DNA from: Neogemmobacter tilapiae
GTDB taxonomy: Bacteria; Pseudomonadota; Alphaproteobacteria; Rhodobacterales; Rhodobacteraceae
Assembly: GCF_014652215.1 (NCBI RefSeq)
Contig: NZ_BMYJ01000003.1
Span: forward strand, 124,001-188,000
Reading direction: 5' to 3'
Length of the DNA: 64,000 bases
Made by a program: the position numbers and the translations under genes. Positions 8,402 through 17,180 of the stretch are shown here, in pieces. The first letter of the stretch is position 1. Each line of letters starts with the position of its first letter. The notes under the pieces are model-generated. The model was not told the origin of the DNA and did not search any database. It saw only the letters and a list, made by a program, of their open reading frames with translations.

Positions 8402-9924
8402 TCCTGACCCCCGGCAAAGTGACCCTTTCCGATCTGGCAACGATTTACCGCGAGGGGCTGGCGGTGACGCTGGACCCGTCCTGTCGGGCGGGGGTGCTGG
8501 CGGCGGCGGCAGTGATTGCGCGGGCGGCGGGGGCGGATGCCCCGGCTTACGGTGTGAACACGGGCTTTGGCAAGCTGGCGAGTCTGCGGATTGCTCCGGC
8601 GGATACAGAAACGCTGCAACGCAATCTGATCCTGTCGCATTGCTGCGGGGTGGGGCCGGATTTGCCTGCGGCACAGGTGCGGCTGATGATGGTGCTGAAG
8701 CTGCTAAGCCTAGGGCGGGGGGCGTCAGGCGTGCGGTGGGAGATCATTGCGCTGATCGAGGGGATGCTGGGGCAGGGGGTTGTTCCTGTGATCCCGGCGC
8801 AGGGTTCGGTGGGGGCTTCGGGCGATCTGGCCCCCTTGGCGCATCTGGCGGCGGTGATGATTGGTGAGGGCTTCGCGGATTACCGGGGAAAGCGGCTGAC
8901 GGGCGGGGCGGCTTTGGCCGCTGCGGGGCTGGTGCCGGTGGTGCTGGGGCCCAAGGAAGGCTTGGCGCTGATCAACGGGACACAGTTTTCAACGGCCTGC
9001 GCCTTGGCGGGGTTGTTTGGGGCGTGGAATGCGGCGCAGGCGGCGCTGGTGACTTCGGCTCTGTCGACGGATGCCATCATGGGATCGACGGCGCATTTGC
9101 ATCCGGACATTCACAGCCTGCGGGGCCATGCGGGGCAGGCCGAGGCGGCGGGCGTGTTGCGCGATCTGTTGGCGGGATCGGTGATCCGGGAAAGCCATCT
9201 TTTGGGGGATACACGGGTGCAAGACCCCTATTGCATCCGCTGCCAGCCGCAGGTGACGGGGGCAGCGATGGATGTTCTGCGGATGGCGGGGCGGACGCTG
9301 GAGATCGAGGCGAACGCGGCGACGGACAATCCTTTGGTGACATCGGACGGTCAAATCGTGTCGGGCGGGAATTTCCATGCGGAACCGGTGGGTTTTGCGG
9401 CGGATATGATCGCGCTGGCCTTGGCCGAGATTGGGGCGATTGCGCAACGGCGGGTGGCGATGATGGTCGATCCGGCGATGTCGTTCGGGCTGCCTGCGTT
9501 CTTGACGCCCGCGCCGGGGTTGAATTCTGGGCTGATGATCGCCGAGGTGACGACGGCGGCTTTGATGAGTGAAAACAAACACATCGCCATGCCCTGCGTG
9601 ACGGACAGCACGCCGACATCGGCCAATCAGGAAGACCACGTCAGCATGGCGGCGCATGGGGCGCGGCGGTTGTCGCGGATGGTGGAGAACCTGAATGTGA
9701 TTCTGGGGGTCGAGGCGATGTGCGGGGCGCAGGGCGTGGAATTCCGCGCGCCTTTGGTGACCAGCCCCGCCTTGCAGGCGGTGGTGGCGCGGCTGCGGCA
9801 GGATGTGGCGACGATGGGGGATGACCGTTATCTGGCGCCGGATCTTGCGGCGGCGGCGGCTTTGGTGGGCTCGGGTGAGCTGGCCAGCGCCGGGGGGCTG
9901 GCTTTGCCAGAACTTTGGGCATGA
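8398..9924 (+). CDS. hutH: Histidine ammonia-lyase
   Basis: A 508-aa enzyme eliminating ammonia from L-histidine to urocanate, the first step of degradation. The Ala-Ser-Gly triad that cyclises to the MIO cofactor is A140-S141-G142 in [22 protein letters not shown] near the start and [11 protein letters not shown] are further family marks. GTG 8398 gives the correct N-terminus ([13 protein letters not shown]) and overlaps the hutI stop by 4 nt; a longer reading from 8317 lies inside hutI. Its own stop overlaps the ATG of hutG. Confidence 0.95.
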   Translation: MILTPGKVTLSDLATIYREGLAVTLDPSCRAGVLAAAAVIARAAGADAPAYGVNTGFGKLASLRIAPADTETLQRNLILSHCCGVGPDLPAAQVRLMMVLKLLSLGRGASGVRWEIIALIEGMLGQGVVPVIPAQGSVGASGDLAPLAHLAAVMIGEGFADYRGKRLTGGAALAAAGLVPVVLGPKEGLALINGTQFSTACALAGLFGAWNAAQAALVTSALSTDAIMGSTAHLHPDIHSLRGHAGQAEAAGVLRDLLAGSVIRESHLLGDTRVQDPYCIRCQPQVTGAAMDVLRMAGRTLEIEANAATDNPLVTSDGQIVSGGNFHAEPVGFAADMIALALAEIGAIAQRRVAMMVDPAMSFGLPAFLTPAPGLNSGLMIAEVTTAALMSENKHIAMPCVTDSTPTSANQEDHVSMAAHGARRLSRMVENLNVILGVEAMCGAQGVEFRAPLVTSPALQAVVARLRQDVATMGDDRYLAPDLAAAAALVGSGELASAGGLALPELWA

Positions 9925-10712
9925 CCTTTTCTGTTCAACCCGGTGATGGCCCCGTGATTCTGGCGATGCCGCATGGGGGCACGGATATGCCCGAGGCCTT
10001 GGCGGCACGGCTGAACGCCAATGGGCGGGCCCTTGCGGATACCGATTGGCACATCGCGCGGCTGTATGAAGGTCTTTTGCCGGGTGCGACCACGGTGCAG
10101 GCGACATTCCACCGCTATGTCATTGATGCCAACCGTGATCCCAAAGGCCAAAGCCTTTATCCCGGCCAGAACACCACCGAACTTTGCCCGACCACCGATT
10201 TCGACGGTCTTTCCATCTGGCAAGACGGACAGCAACCCGGCGCGGACGAGATCGCGCAAAGAACCCGCGATTTCCACGCGCCCTATCATGCGGCGCTGGC
10301 GGAACAGGTGGAGCGGGTCAAGGCGCGGCATGGCCTTGCCATTCTTTATGACTGCCATTCGATCCGTTCGGAAATTCCTTTCCTCTTCAACGGCCTGCTG
10401 CCGGTCTTTTCCATTGGCACCAACAGTGGCACCACCTGTTCCCAAGTCGTCGTAGAGGCCACACTGAAACCCTGCCAATCGGAAAGCCACGTGCTGAATG
10501 GCCGTTTCAAAGGCGGCTGGACGACGCGGCACTATGGCCGCCCGCAGGAAAACATCCATGCCATCCAGATGGAACTGGCCCAACGCGCCTATCTGAGGGC
10601 CGAGGCCGCCCCTTGGACCTATGACACCCAACGCGCCGCACCTTTGCGCCAGACCCTTTCCCAAATCCTGCACGGCCTTGCCGCCCTGACCGAAGGAATT
10701 CGCCATGAATGA
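9921..10712 (+). CDS. hutG: N-formylglutamate deformylase
   Basis: A 263-aa N-formylglutamate amidohydrolase splitting N-formylglutamate into glutamate and formate, the last step after HutF. The family core includes [28 protein letters not shown] and [16 protein letters not shown] 9921 overlaps the hutH stop (ATGA). The last 8 nt overlap hutU, so hutH-hutG-hutU are translationally coupled. Confidence 0.92.
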   Translation: MTFSVQPGDGPVILAMPHGGTDMPEALAARLNANGRALADTDWHIARLYEGLLPGATTVQATFHRYVIDANRDPKGQSLYPGQNTTELCPTTDFDGLSIWQDGQQPGADEIAQRTRDFHAPYHAALAEQVERVKARHGLAILYDCHSIRSEIPFLFNGLLPVFSIGTNSGTTCSQVVVEATLKPCQSESHVLNGRFKGGWTTRHYGRPQENIHAIQMELAQRAYLRAEAAPWTYDTQRAAPLRQTLSQILHGLAALTEGIRHE

Positions 10713-12408
10713 CCGCAAGAACGCCCGCGACATCTATCCCGCCACCGGCACCGAACGCACAGCCAAAAGCTGGCAGACCGAGGCGGCGCTGCGGATGTTG
10801 ATGAACAACCTGCATCCCGATGTCGCTGAAAACCCGCATGAACTGGTCGTTTACGGCGGTATTGGCCGGGCAGCGCGGACCTGGGGCGACTTTGATCGCA
10901 TTGTTTCGGCCCTGCGGGATCTGGAAGCGGACGAAACCCTGCTGGTGCAGTCGGGTCGACCGGTGGGGATTTTCCGCACCCATGCCGATGCGCCGCGCGT
11001 GCTGATTGCCAATTCCAACCTTGTGCCGCATTGGGCCAACTGGGACCATTTTCACGAATTGGATCGCAAGGGCCTGATGATGTACGGCCAGATGACGGCG
11101 GGGTCTTGGATTTACATCGGCACCCAAGGCATCGTGCAGGGCACCTATGAAACCTTTGCCGAGGCCGGGCGTCAGCACTATGGCGGCAATCTGAAAGGCC
11201 GCTGGATCCTGACCGGGGGCCTAGGCGGCATGGGCGGCGCGCAGCCCTTGGCGGCGGTGATGGCGGGGGCCTGCTGTCTGGCGGTGGAATGCGACGAGAC
11301 GCGGATCGATTTCCGCCTGCGCACCCGTTATGTGGACGCCAAGGCCAAGACTTTGGACGAGGCTTTGGCCATGATCGCCGACTGGACGGCGAAGGGTGAG
11401 GCGAAATCGGTCGGCCTTTTGGGCAATGCCGCCGACATCTTCCCCGAACTGGTGGCCCGGATGAAGGCAGGGGGACCACGCCCCGATATCGTGACGGATC
11501 AGACCAGCGCGCATGACCCGCTGAACGGCTATCTGCCGCAGGGCTGGACGGTGGAACAGGCCAAGGCGATGCGCGAAACCGACCCGAAGGCGGTGGAAAA
11601 GGCGGCGAAGGCCAGCATGCGCGTGCATGTCGCGGCCATGGTCGATTTCTGGAACGCCGGGGTGCCGACGCTGGATTACGGCAACAACATCCGGCAGGTG
11701 GCCTTGGACGAAGGGCTTGAAAACGCTTTCGCTTTCCCCGGTTTTGTGCCCGCCTATATTCGTCCCTTGTTCTGCAAGGGCATCGGCCCCTTCCGCTGGT
11801 GTGCCCTGTCGGGCGACCCGGAAGACATCCGCAAAACCGACGCGGCGATGAAAAAGCTGTTCCCCGACAACGCCCATCTGCACCGCTGGCTGGACATGGC
11901 GGGGGAGCGGATCGCCTTTCAGGGCCTACCCGCACGCATCTGCTGGATCGGACTGGGGGATCGCCACCGCGCCGGGCTGATGTTCAACGAAATGGTCGCC
12001 TCCGGTGAATTGAAAGCGCCGATTGTGATTGGCCGCGACCATCTGGATTCCGGTTCCGTCGCCAGCCCGAACCGGGAAACCGAGGCGATGATGGATGGAT
12101 CGGATGCCGTGTCGGACTGGCCGCTGCTGAACGCTTTGCTGAACACGGCGAGCGGGGCCACTTGGGTTTCGCTGCACCATGGCGGTGGGGTGGGGATGGG
12201 CTTTTCGCAGCATTCCGGCATGGTGATCGTGGCGGACGGGACCGAGGACGCCGCCCGGCGGCTGGAACGCGTGCTGTGGAACGACCCGGCGACGGGGGTC
12301 ATGCGCCATGCGGATGCGGGGTATGAGGTGGCACGGGATTGGGCGCAGGTGCAGGGGTTAAGGTTGCCTTCGGTGCGAGGGGCTTCACATTTTCCTAAAC
12401 ATGGTTGA
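10705..12408 (+). CDS. hutU: Urocanate hydratase (urocanase)
   Basis: A 567-aa NAD+-dependent enzyme hydrating urocanate to 4-imidazolone-5-propanoate. The NAD-binding glycine-rich segment [14 protein letters not shown], the [20 protein letters not shown] block, [24 protein letters not shown] and the terminal [17 protein letters not shown] are family hallmarks. Full length. It is the last gene of hutIHGU; hairpins without a U-tract follow at 12517-12563. Confidence 0.95.
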   Translation: MNDRKNARDIYPATGTERTAKSWQTEAALRMLMNNLHPDVAENPHELVVYGGIGRAARTWGDFDRIVSALRDLEADETLLVQSGRPVGIFRTHADAPRVLIANSNLVPHWANWDHFHELDRKGLMMYGQMTAGSWIYIGTQGIVQGTYETFAEAGRQHYGGNLKGRWILTGGLGGMGGAQPLAAVMAGACCLAVECDETRIDFRLRTRYVDAKAKTLDEALAMIADWTAKGEAKSVGLLGNAADIFPELVARMKAGGPRPDIVTDQTSAHDPLNGYLPQGWTVEQAKAMRETDPKAVEKAAKASMRVHVAAMVDFWNAGVPTLDYGNNIRQVALDEGLENAFAFPGFVPAYIRPLFCKGIGPFRWCALSGDPEDIRKTDAAMKKLFPDNAHLHRWLDMAGERIAFQGLPARICWIGLGDRHRAGLMFNEMVASGELKAPIVIGRDHLDSGSVASPNRETEAMMDGSDAVSDWPLLNALLNTASGATWVSLHHGGGVGMGFSQHSGMVIVADGTEDAARRLERVLWNDPATGVMRHADAGYEVARDWAQVQGLRLPSVRGASHFPKHG

Positions 12409-12516
12409 TCGAGGCGCGAAGGGCTGGGCCCGCCGCGGGTGGGCACTGGAACGGCTGCTCTCCTCGATTTATGGTGCATCCCCGAACGATGTCGCGCCTG
12501 TTCCCAACGTCGCAAT

Positions 12517-12563
12517 CGTGCCCGCCCGGGGGGCGGCGGGCACGGCCCGGCTGGTCGCCGGGC
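12517..12563 (+). terminator. Paired GC hairpins after the hut operon
   Basis: Two adjacent perfect inverted repeats: a 10-bp stem CGTGCCCGCC/GGCGGGCACG (12517-12526, 12535-12544) and a 7-bp stem GCCCGGC/GCCGGGC (12545-12551, 12557-12563). No U-tract follows, so these may be Rho-assisted or 3'-end-stabilising structures. The remaining 285-bp gap 12409-12693 holds no convincing gene and leads into the AT-rich promoter region of ridA. Confidence 0.5.
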
Positions 12564-12666
12564 GGGACAGGTTAATCGCGCAGCCCTTATTCATGAAATT
12601 GAATTACACATTAACTGCTGTATGATGGCCAATCTCCTTGTTAAGTAAGATTGCTTCAGGCTATCA

Positions 12667-12680
12667 TGAAACAAATTTCC
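12667..12680. promoter_or_regulatory. RpiR-type box upstream of ridA-nagB
   Basis: TGAAA-CAAA-TTTCC carries the inverted half-sites GAAA/TTTC with a 4-nt centre, 13 bp before the ridA start. Similar elements lie at 20916, 20990 and 26233, each before a unit of the same amino-sugar system. The binding protein is inferred to be the RpiR regulator at 19921-20826. Confidence 0.4.
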
Positions 12681-12693
12681 AAGGACTTCCCCC

Positions 12694-13086
12694 ATGCCCG
12701 ACCCTCGCCTCATCCGCTATGACATCGCCGACCCTCAGGCCGGGGGTCAACGTCGGCCCTTTGCCAAGGCGGTCCGGGCGGGGGATTATGTGCATGTCTC
12801 GGGTCAGGTGCCGACGCTGAACGGCGAGGTGATCAGCGGCGGGATCGTGGCGCAGACCGAGGCGGTGATTGCGAATATCAAGGCGGTGCTGGCCTTGGCG
12901 GGTTGTGGGTTGGAGGATGTGATCAAGGTCACCTGCTGGCTGGATGATCCGCGCGATTTCTCCAGCTTCAATGCGGTGTTTGAAAAGCATTTCATCGACC
13001 ATCCCCCGGCGCGTTCGACGGTGCAGTCGCGGTTGATGGTGGATGCCAAGGTGGAAATCGACGCCATTGCGTGGAAACCGCTGTGA
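12694..13086 (+). CDS. RidA family enamine/imine deaminase
   Basis: A 130-aa member of the RidA/YjgF/Rid superfamily, which hydrolyses reactive enamines or imines such as 2-aminoacrylate made by PLP enzymes. The key arginine lies in PPARSTVQSRL and the family acidic residue in AKVEIDAIAW; HVSGQVP is the conserved early strand. The start ATG follows CAAGGAC. Its stop overlaps the GTG of nagB. The D-serine dehydratase-like gene at 23028 would make exactly the kind of intermediate this protein removes, though it could equally serve NagB chemistry. Confidence 0.85.
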   Translation: MPDPRLIRYDIADPQAGGQRRPFAKAVRAGDYVHVSGQVPTLNGEVISGGIVAQTEAVIANIKAVLALAGCGLEDVIKVTCWLDDPRDFSSFNAVFEKHFIDHPPARSTVQSRLMVDAKVEIDAIAWKPL

Positions 13087-13856
13087 AAATCCTGATCCAT
13101 CCTGATGCCGAACGGGCCGCCGATTGCGTAGCCGAACTGATTGCCGCGCGGTTGCGGACGGAACCCGCGACCAATCTAGGGCTGGCGACGGGCGGCACGA
13201 TGGAAGCGGTCTATGCGCGGCTGATCGCGGCCTACCGGGGGGGCCAAGTCAGCTTTGCCGGGGCGACCAGTTTTAATCTGGATGAATATGTGGGGCTGCC
13301 GCCGGACCACCCGTGCTCCTATTGGCGCTATATGCGGGAACATCTGTTCGACCATGTGGACCTGACCGACACGCATTTGCCGCATGGCGATGCCGCCGAT
13401 GCCGAGGTGGAAGCGGCGCGCTATGAGGCGGCAATTGTGGCGGCGGGGGATATCGGGCTGCAACTGCTGGGGCTAGGGGCGAATGGGCATATCGGGTTCA
13501 ACGAGCCGACCTCCAGCCTGTCGTCGCTGACGCGGATCAAGACCCTGACCCGCTCCACACGCGAGGCGAACGCGCGGTATTTTGAGCGGTTCGAGGATGT
13601 GCCAAGGCATGCGATCACGATGGGCATTGGCACGATTATGCGGGCGGATGAGGTGGTCTTGCTGGCCTATGGGGCGGGCAAGGTCGATGCCGTGGCGGCG
13701 ATGATCGAGGGGCCGGTTTCGGCGGCTTGTCCGGCGTCGGTGCTGCAAATGCACCGCAAGGTGACGGTTGTGATCGACGAGGCGGCGGCGAAGGGGCTGA
13801 AACTGCGGGCCTATTATGATGAGGTCCACCCGGATGGTGGTGAGGCGCTGCTATAG
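13083..13856 (+). CDS. nagB: Glucosamine-6-phosphate deaminase
   Basis: A 257-aa enzyme converting glucosamine-6-P to fructose-6-P and ammonia, the exit of amino-sugar catabolism into glycolysis. GLATGGTMEAVY (33-44) is the phosphate loop. NLDEY (65-69) provides the catalytic aspartate D67. H137 and E141 lie in LGANGHIGFNEP. GTG 13083 overlaps the ridA stop (GTGA) and gives the family start MKILIHPDAE; a GTG at 13071 is possible. It works after NagA (24111) and NagK (25208), and it converges on cutC with a 6-nt overlap. Confidence 0.93.
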   Translation: MKILIHPDAERAADCVAELIAARLRTEPATNLGLATGGTMEAVYARLIAAYRGGQVSFAGATSFNLDEYVGLPPDHPCSYWRYMREHLFDHVDLTDTHLPHGDAADAEVEAARYEAAIVAAGDIGLQLLGLGANGHIGFNEPTSSLSSLTRIKTLTRSTREANARYFERFEDVPRHAITMGIGTIMRADEVVLLAYGAGKVDAVAAMIEGPVSAACPASVLQMHRKVTVVIDEAAAKGLKLRAYYDEVHPDGGEALL

Positions 13857-14570
13857 GGCATCCAGCGCCTGCCGGAGCGCCCGGACCTTTTCCACATCGG
13901 TCCCCTTTGCGCCGGGGGGCTGAAAGCCGAAAGCGGCAATCTGTGCAAGGCCGGGTGGGGGCAGGGGGCTGGAGCCTGAGGCGTGGATTTCGTGCAGGGA
14001 CAGGGCTTTGGCGAAGGCTGCCACATTGCCCGCATGAACCCCGCCGCCGGGCATGACCGTCACACCAGAGCGTGCCATTTCGGCCAGACGGTCCATCCCG
14101 GCCTCGGCCGTTTGCTCCCCGCCCGAGGACAGCACGCGGCGAATGCCCAGCGAGGCGCAAAGCGCCATCGCTTCCTTTACATCCGGCACAAGATCGATGG
14201 CGCGGTGCAAGGTGATGTCCAGCCCCTTGGCCGCTTGCACCAGGGTCGCCAAAACGGCCTCATCCAACCGCCCATCGGGCAGGCTGGCCCCGATCACGAC
14301 GCCCGCCAGACCAGCAGCCCGAACGGCGGCAATCTCGGCCAGCATCGCCCGAACCTCTGCCGCCGACCAGACAAAATCGCCTGCACGGGGGCGGATCATC
14401 GCCATCGCGGGCAGGGGGCTTTCGGCGGCCAAGGCGATCAGCCCGGCCGAGGGCGTCAGCCCGCCAAGGGCCAAGGCTGAACACAATTCGATCCGGTCCG
14501 CCCCCCCGGCGAAAGCCGCTGCAATCCCCGCCGCATCATCGACGCAGATTTCAAGCGTGATCTTTGCCAT
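13851..14570 (-). CDS. cutC: CutC family protein
   Basis: A 239-aa TIM-barrel protein of the CutC family. It opens ITLEICVDDAAGIAAAFAGGADRIELCSAL and has the signature MIRPRAGDFVW, then ITLHRAIDLVPD and VLSSGGEQTA. CutC was named for copper homeostasis in E. coli, but that role is disputed. In sugar loci the protein is better read as a sugar-related TIM-barrel enzyme of unknown substrate. It is the last gene of a minus-strand unit with GH20, M81 and MFS genes; its start lies inside the MFS gene (20-nt overlap). Confidence 0.85.
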   Translation of the reverse strand: MAKITLEICVDDAAGIAAAFAGGADRIELCSALALGGLTPSAGLIALAAESPLPAMAMIRPRAGDFVWSAAEVRAMLAEIAAVRAAGLAGVVIGASLPDGRLDEAVLATLVQAAKGLDITLHRAIDLVPDVKEAMALCASLGIRRVLSSGGEQTAEAGMDRLAEMARSGVTVMPGGGVHAGNVAAFAKALSLHEIHASGSSPLPPPGLAQIAAFGFQPPGAKGTDVEKVRALRQALDAL

Positions 14571-15747
14571 GTTCCAACCCCATCAACAAAAGCGCGCCCA
14601 ACACGCCCAAACCGCCTGACAACAGCGCGGTCAGCCCATAGCCGCCAAGCGCCGTGCCGATGCCAAAGACCCCCGCCCCCAAGGCCCCGCCCAGAAAATA
14701 GTTCACCGCCAGAAGTGAGGCGGAAAGGCCGGGGCGGTCGCGGATCAGATCGAGCAGATAGCTGATCGGCAGGGAAATCAAGGCGGCGGCGGAAAACCCG
14801 GCGATCAGGCTGGCGGCATAGACATGCCAGGGGGCACTCGCCACGGCCAGCCCACCCAGATAGACAAGGTAAAGCGCCGATGAAATCAGCAAAGCGCGGG
14901 TCAGGTTGTGGCCACGGACGGCCCAGGCCCAATAGACCATGAAACCCACCTCTAGCACCGCGACCATGCCGACCAGAAAACCGATGTCTTCGGGCTTGCC
15001 CCCGGCTTGGCCTGTGACGATCAAGGGCAGGACGGCGGTGTTCACATGCAGCACCTGCGAAATCAGCGCGACACCCAACACGCGGGCCAAAATCCCCCGC
15101 CCGACCAAAAGGCGCAGATCGCCCAAGGCGGCGCGGCTTGGCGGGGGTGGCGTATCATCCGCGCCTTTCATCCCAAACAGGATCGTTGCCATGCAAGCCG
15201 CCGCAACCACAGCGGCAATGGCCCATGCGGCAATCATGCTGTCGCGGCCTCGCATCATGATGCCCACAACGCCGGGCATCAGCACCCAGGACAGGGACAC
15301 CATGATCCGCATCAGGGCGTTGACGATGCGCGCTTCTTCCGCCTCAAAACGGTCGGTCTGGGCGCGGACGGCCCCGAACAGCATCGAATTCGTGGCGTGG
15401 AACAGGGCCAAGGGGCCGATGGTGGCCAGCACAAAGGTCAGCGGCGAGGGAATCGCCCAGATCATGCCATAGCCAAGGATGCCAAAGGCCGAGACAAAGA
15501 TCAGCGGCGCGCGATAGCTGTGCATCCGGTCGGACAAAAGCCCCGCCACAATCGCCATGGTGACATTGGCGACAGAGGCGAGCAAAGCGATCCAGGCATA
15601 GGCGCTGTCGGACAGACCCAGATCCTGAATGGCGAGCATGGATTGATAGGGCGAGGTTGCGGCCCCAGCGAAACCGTAAAGGAAAATCGCAAGGGCTGCG
15701 GCGCGCACCACGGCATGGCGGCGCAGGATTGAAAACCAGATCTGCAT
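14551..15747 (-). CDS. MFS transporter
   Basis: A 398-aa major facilitator with about 12 hydrophobic segments and a cytoplasmic loop after the sixth (MKGADDTPPPPSR). The A-loop between helices 2 and 3 reads GLLSDRMHSYRAP, and the first helix holds FLYGFAGAATSPYQ. This resembles sugar-efflux/uptake MFS carriers but no substrate can be read. It lies between cutC (overlap 20 nt) and the M81 gene (2-nt gap), so it probably moves the amino-sugar conjugate or peptide handled by this unit. Confidence 0.85.
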   Translation of the reverse strand: MQIWFSILRRHAVVRAAALAIFLYGFAGAATSPYQSMLAIQDLGLSDSAYAWIALLASVANVTMAIVAGLLSDRMHSYRAPLIFVSAFGILGYGMIWAIPSPLTFVLATIGPLALFHATNSMLFGAVRAQTDRFEAEEARIVNALMRIMVSLSWVLMPGVVGIMMRGRDSMIAAWAIAAVVAAACMATILFGMKGADDTPPPPSRAALGDLRLLVGRGILARVLGVALISQVLHVNTAVLPLIVTGQAGGKPEDIGFLVGMVAVLEVGFMVYWAWAVRGHNLTRALLISSALYLVYLGGLAVASAPWHVYAASLIAGFSAAALISLPISYLLDLIRDRPGLSASLLAVNYFLGGALGAGVFGIGTALGGYGLTALLSGGLGVLGALLLMGLEHGKDHA

Positions 15748-15749
15748 GA

Positions 15750-17171
15750 TCAGCGCAGGAACCGGGCCGATGGCTGGGGTTCGGGCGTGAAATCATGGTC
15801 GGGGGCAAAGGGCAGGGTGCCCTTGGCACGGTGATGGTTGGTCAGGCGCGGAATGTCTTGGTTCACCACACCATCGGTCAGGGCCATCAGGTTCGGATTG
15901 GCGAGGGGGGCGAGTTCGGGCGACAGATAGCCGGATTTGACGACAAGAAGGCGGGCTTTCGTAGGGTCTAGGCCAAGGGCCGTGAAATCGGCGATGTTGT
16001 GATAGGGGCGGCGACGGGCGGCCAGAACAAGGGTGATGCCGTTAATTTGGACAACGGCTTGCGGGTCGTTGGGTTCAAGGAAGACGACCTTGGCCTTGGC
16101 CTGAACATGAACCCCTGCGGGGTCAAGGCTGGCTCCGATGGTCAGATCGAGGGTCGCGCCAAGACCTGCGCCAAAGCAAGCCTCTACCGCTGGACGGTCG
16201 GTAATGCCTGCAACCATTGCGCCTTGCCAATCGCGGGCGATGAGCTCGGCCAGAACATCGGCGCGGTCCCCAACCCCGCCGCCCGTGGGGTTGTCGCCAC
16301 TGTCGGCCAGAATCACCGGCGCGGTTTTCGCCGCTGCCGCGATGTCCAGCATCTGACTCAAAGGCCCTGTCACCGAGCCAAAGCGGAACTCCCCCCGCGC
16401 CGCCCAGAAATCACTGGCGATCTGCGCCGCCGCCCGTTCCGCCGCCGCCCGGTCCAAGCCCGTCACCACCGCCGCTGCCGTGGCCCGGGGTTCGTCGGCC
16501 CAGACATAGCCGATCATCAGATCGGTGCGCCAAACCCCCTGCCCTTCCAACCCCGGCAGACCCGCATACAGCCGCCGCGCGGGTTCATCCTCGGTCGAAG
16601 ACCGTTCGCCCGGCAACAGCAGGGGAATCGCGACCCGCACCACGCCGGGGCGTTCCTCGGTCTCCAGCGCCCGCAACAGCATTTCATAAGCGGCGCGCAT
16701 GGTTTCGGGCGTGTCGATATGGGGGGCGGTGCGGTAGGCGGCGAAGATGTCGATCTGATCGACGATCTTTTGGCTGACGTTGCCATGCAGGTCATAGCTG
16801 GTGGCGATCAGCATCTCTGGCCCCACCACATCGCGCACCGCCGAAATCCAGTCGCCCTCGGCATCGAACAGTCCGTCCACCTTCATCGCGCCATGCATCG
16901 CGAGATAGACGCCATCGACAGGAAGCGCCTCCCGCAGACGGTCGAGGAATTCGGCCTTGAAGCCTTCATAGCATTCACGCGCCACAGGCCCGCCGGGCAC
17001 GGCGCGGGCGTGTAAAAGCGGGGCAACCGTCGCTGGATAATCGCCCAGAAAGGCGAAGTAGTCATGGGCCAGCAGGTCATCCCCCCGCACAACGCGGAAG
17101 TCCTGTTCCTGCATCAACACGGGCGAATAGGTGGAGCATTCGGTGTGAATGCCCCCAACGGCGATACGCAT
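15750..17171 (-). CDS. M81 family metallopeptidase (MlrC-like), paralog 1
   Basis: A 473-aa protein of the MlrC family (N-terminal DUF1485 plus MlrC C-terminal domain), zinc peptidases named for the enzyme that cuts linearised microcystin. Predicted metal and catalytic residues are E11 (IHTECSTYSP), D127-x-H129 (SYDLHGN) and H151 (TAPHIDTPE). ADSGDNPTGGGVGD and RPYHNIADF are C-terminal domain marks. There is no signal peptide, so it is cytoplasmic. It sits 9 bp after the GH20 gene and 2 bp before the MFS gene. A second M81 gene (21520-23028) lies in the divergent unit. The true substrate is unknown. Confidence 0.87.
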   Translation of the reverse strand: MRIAVGGIHTECSTYSPVLMQEQDFRVVRGDDLLAHDYFAFLGDYPATVAPLLHARAVPGGPVARECYEGFKAEFLDRLREALPVDGVYLAMHGAMKVDGLFDAEGDWISAVRDVVGPEMLIATSYDLHGNVSQKIVDQIDIFAAYRTAPHIDTPETMRAAYEMLLRALETEERPGVVRVAIPLLLPGERSSTEDEPARRLYAGLPGLEGQGVWRTDLMIGYVWADEPRATAAAVVTGLDRAAAERAAAQIASDFWAARGEFRFGSVTGPLSQMLDIAAAAKTAPVILADSGDNPTGGGVGDRADVLAELIARDWQGAMVAGITDRPAVEACFGAGLGATLDLTIGASLDPAGVHVQAKAKVVFLEPNDPQAVVQINGITLVLAARRRPYHNIADFTALGLDPTKARLLVVKSGYLSPELAPLANPNLMALTDGVVNQDIPRLTNHHRAKGTLPFAPDHDFTPEPQPSARFLR

Positions 17172-17180
17172 TGGAAACCC

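Noticed and set aside
8989-10107. 372-codon minus-strand frame across hutH/hutG
   Set aside because: Arg/His/Pro-rich shadow of two well-supported hut genes.
12401-12693. Possible small genes after hutU (about 70 codons)
   Set aside because: They run through the GC hairpins, lack ribosome sites and show no family pattern; the gap is best read as terminator plus promoter.
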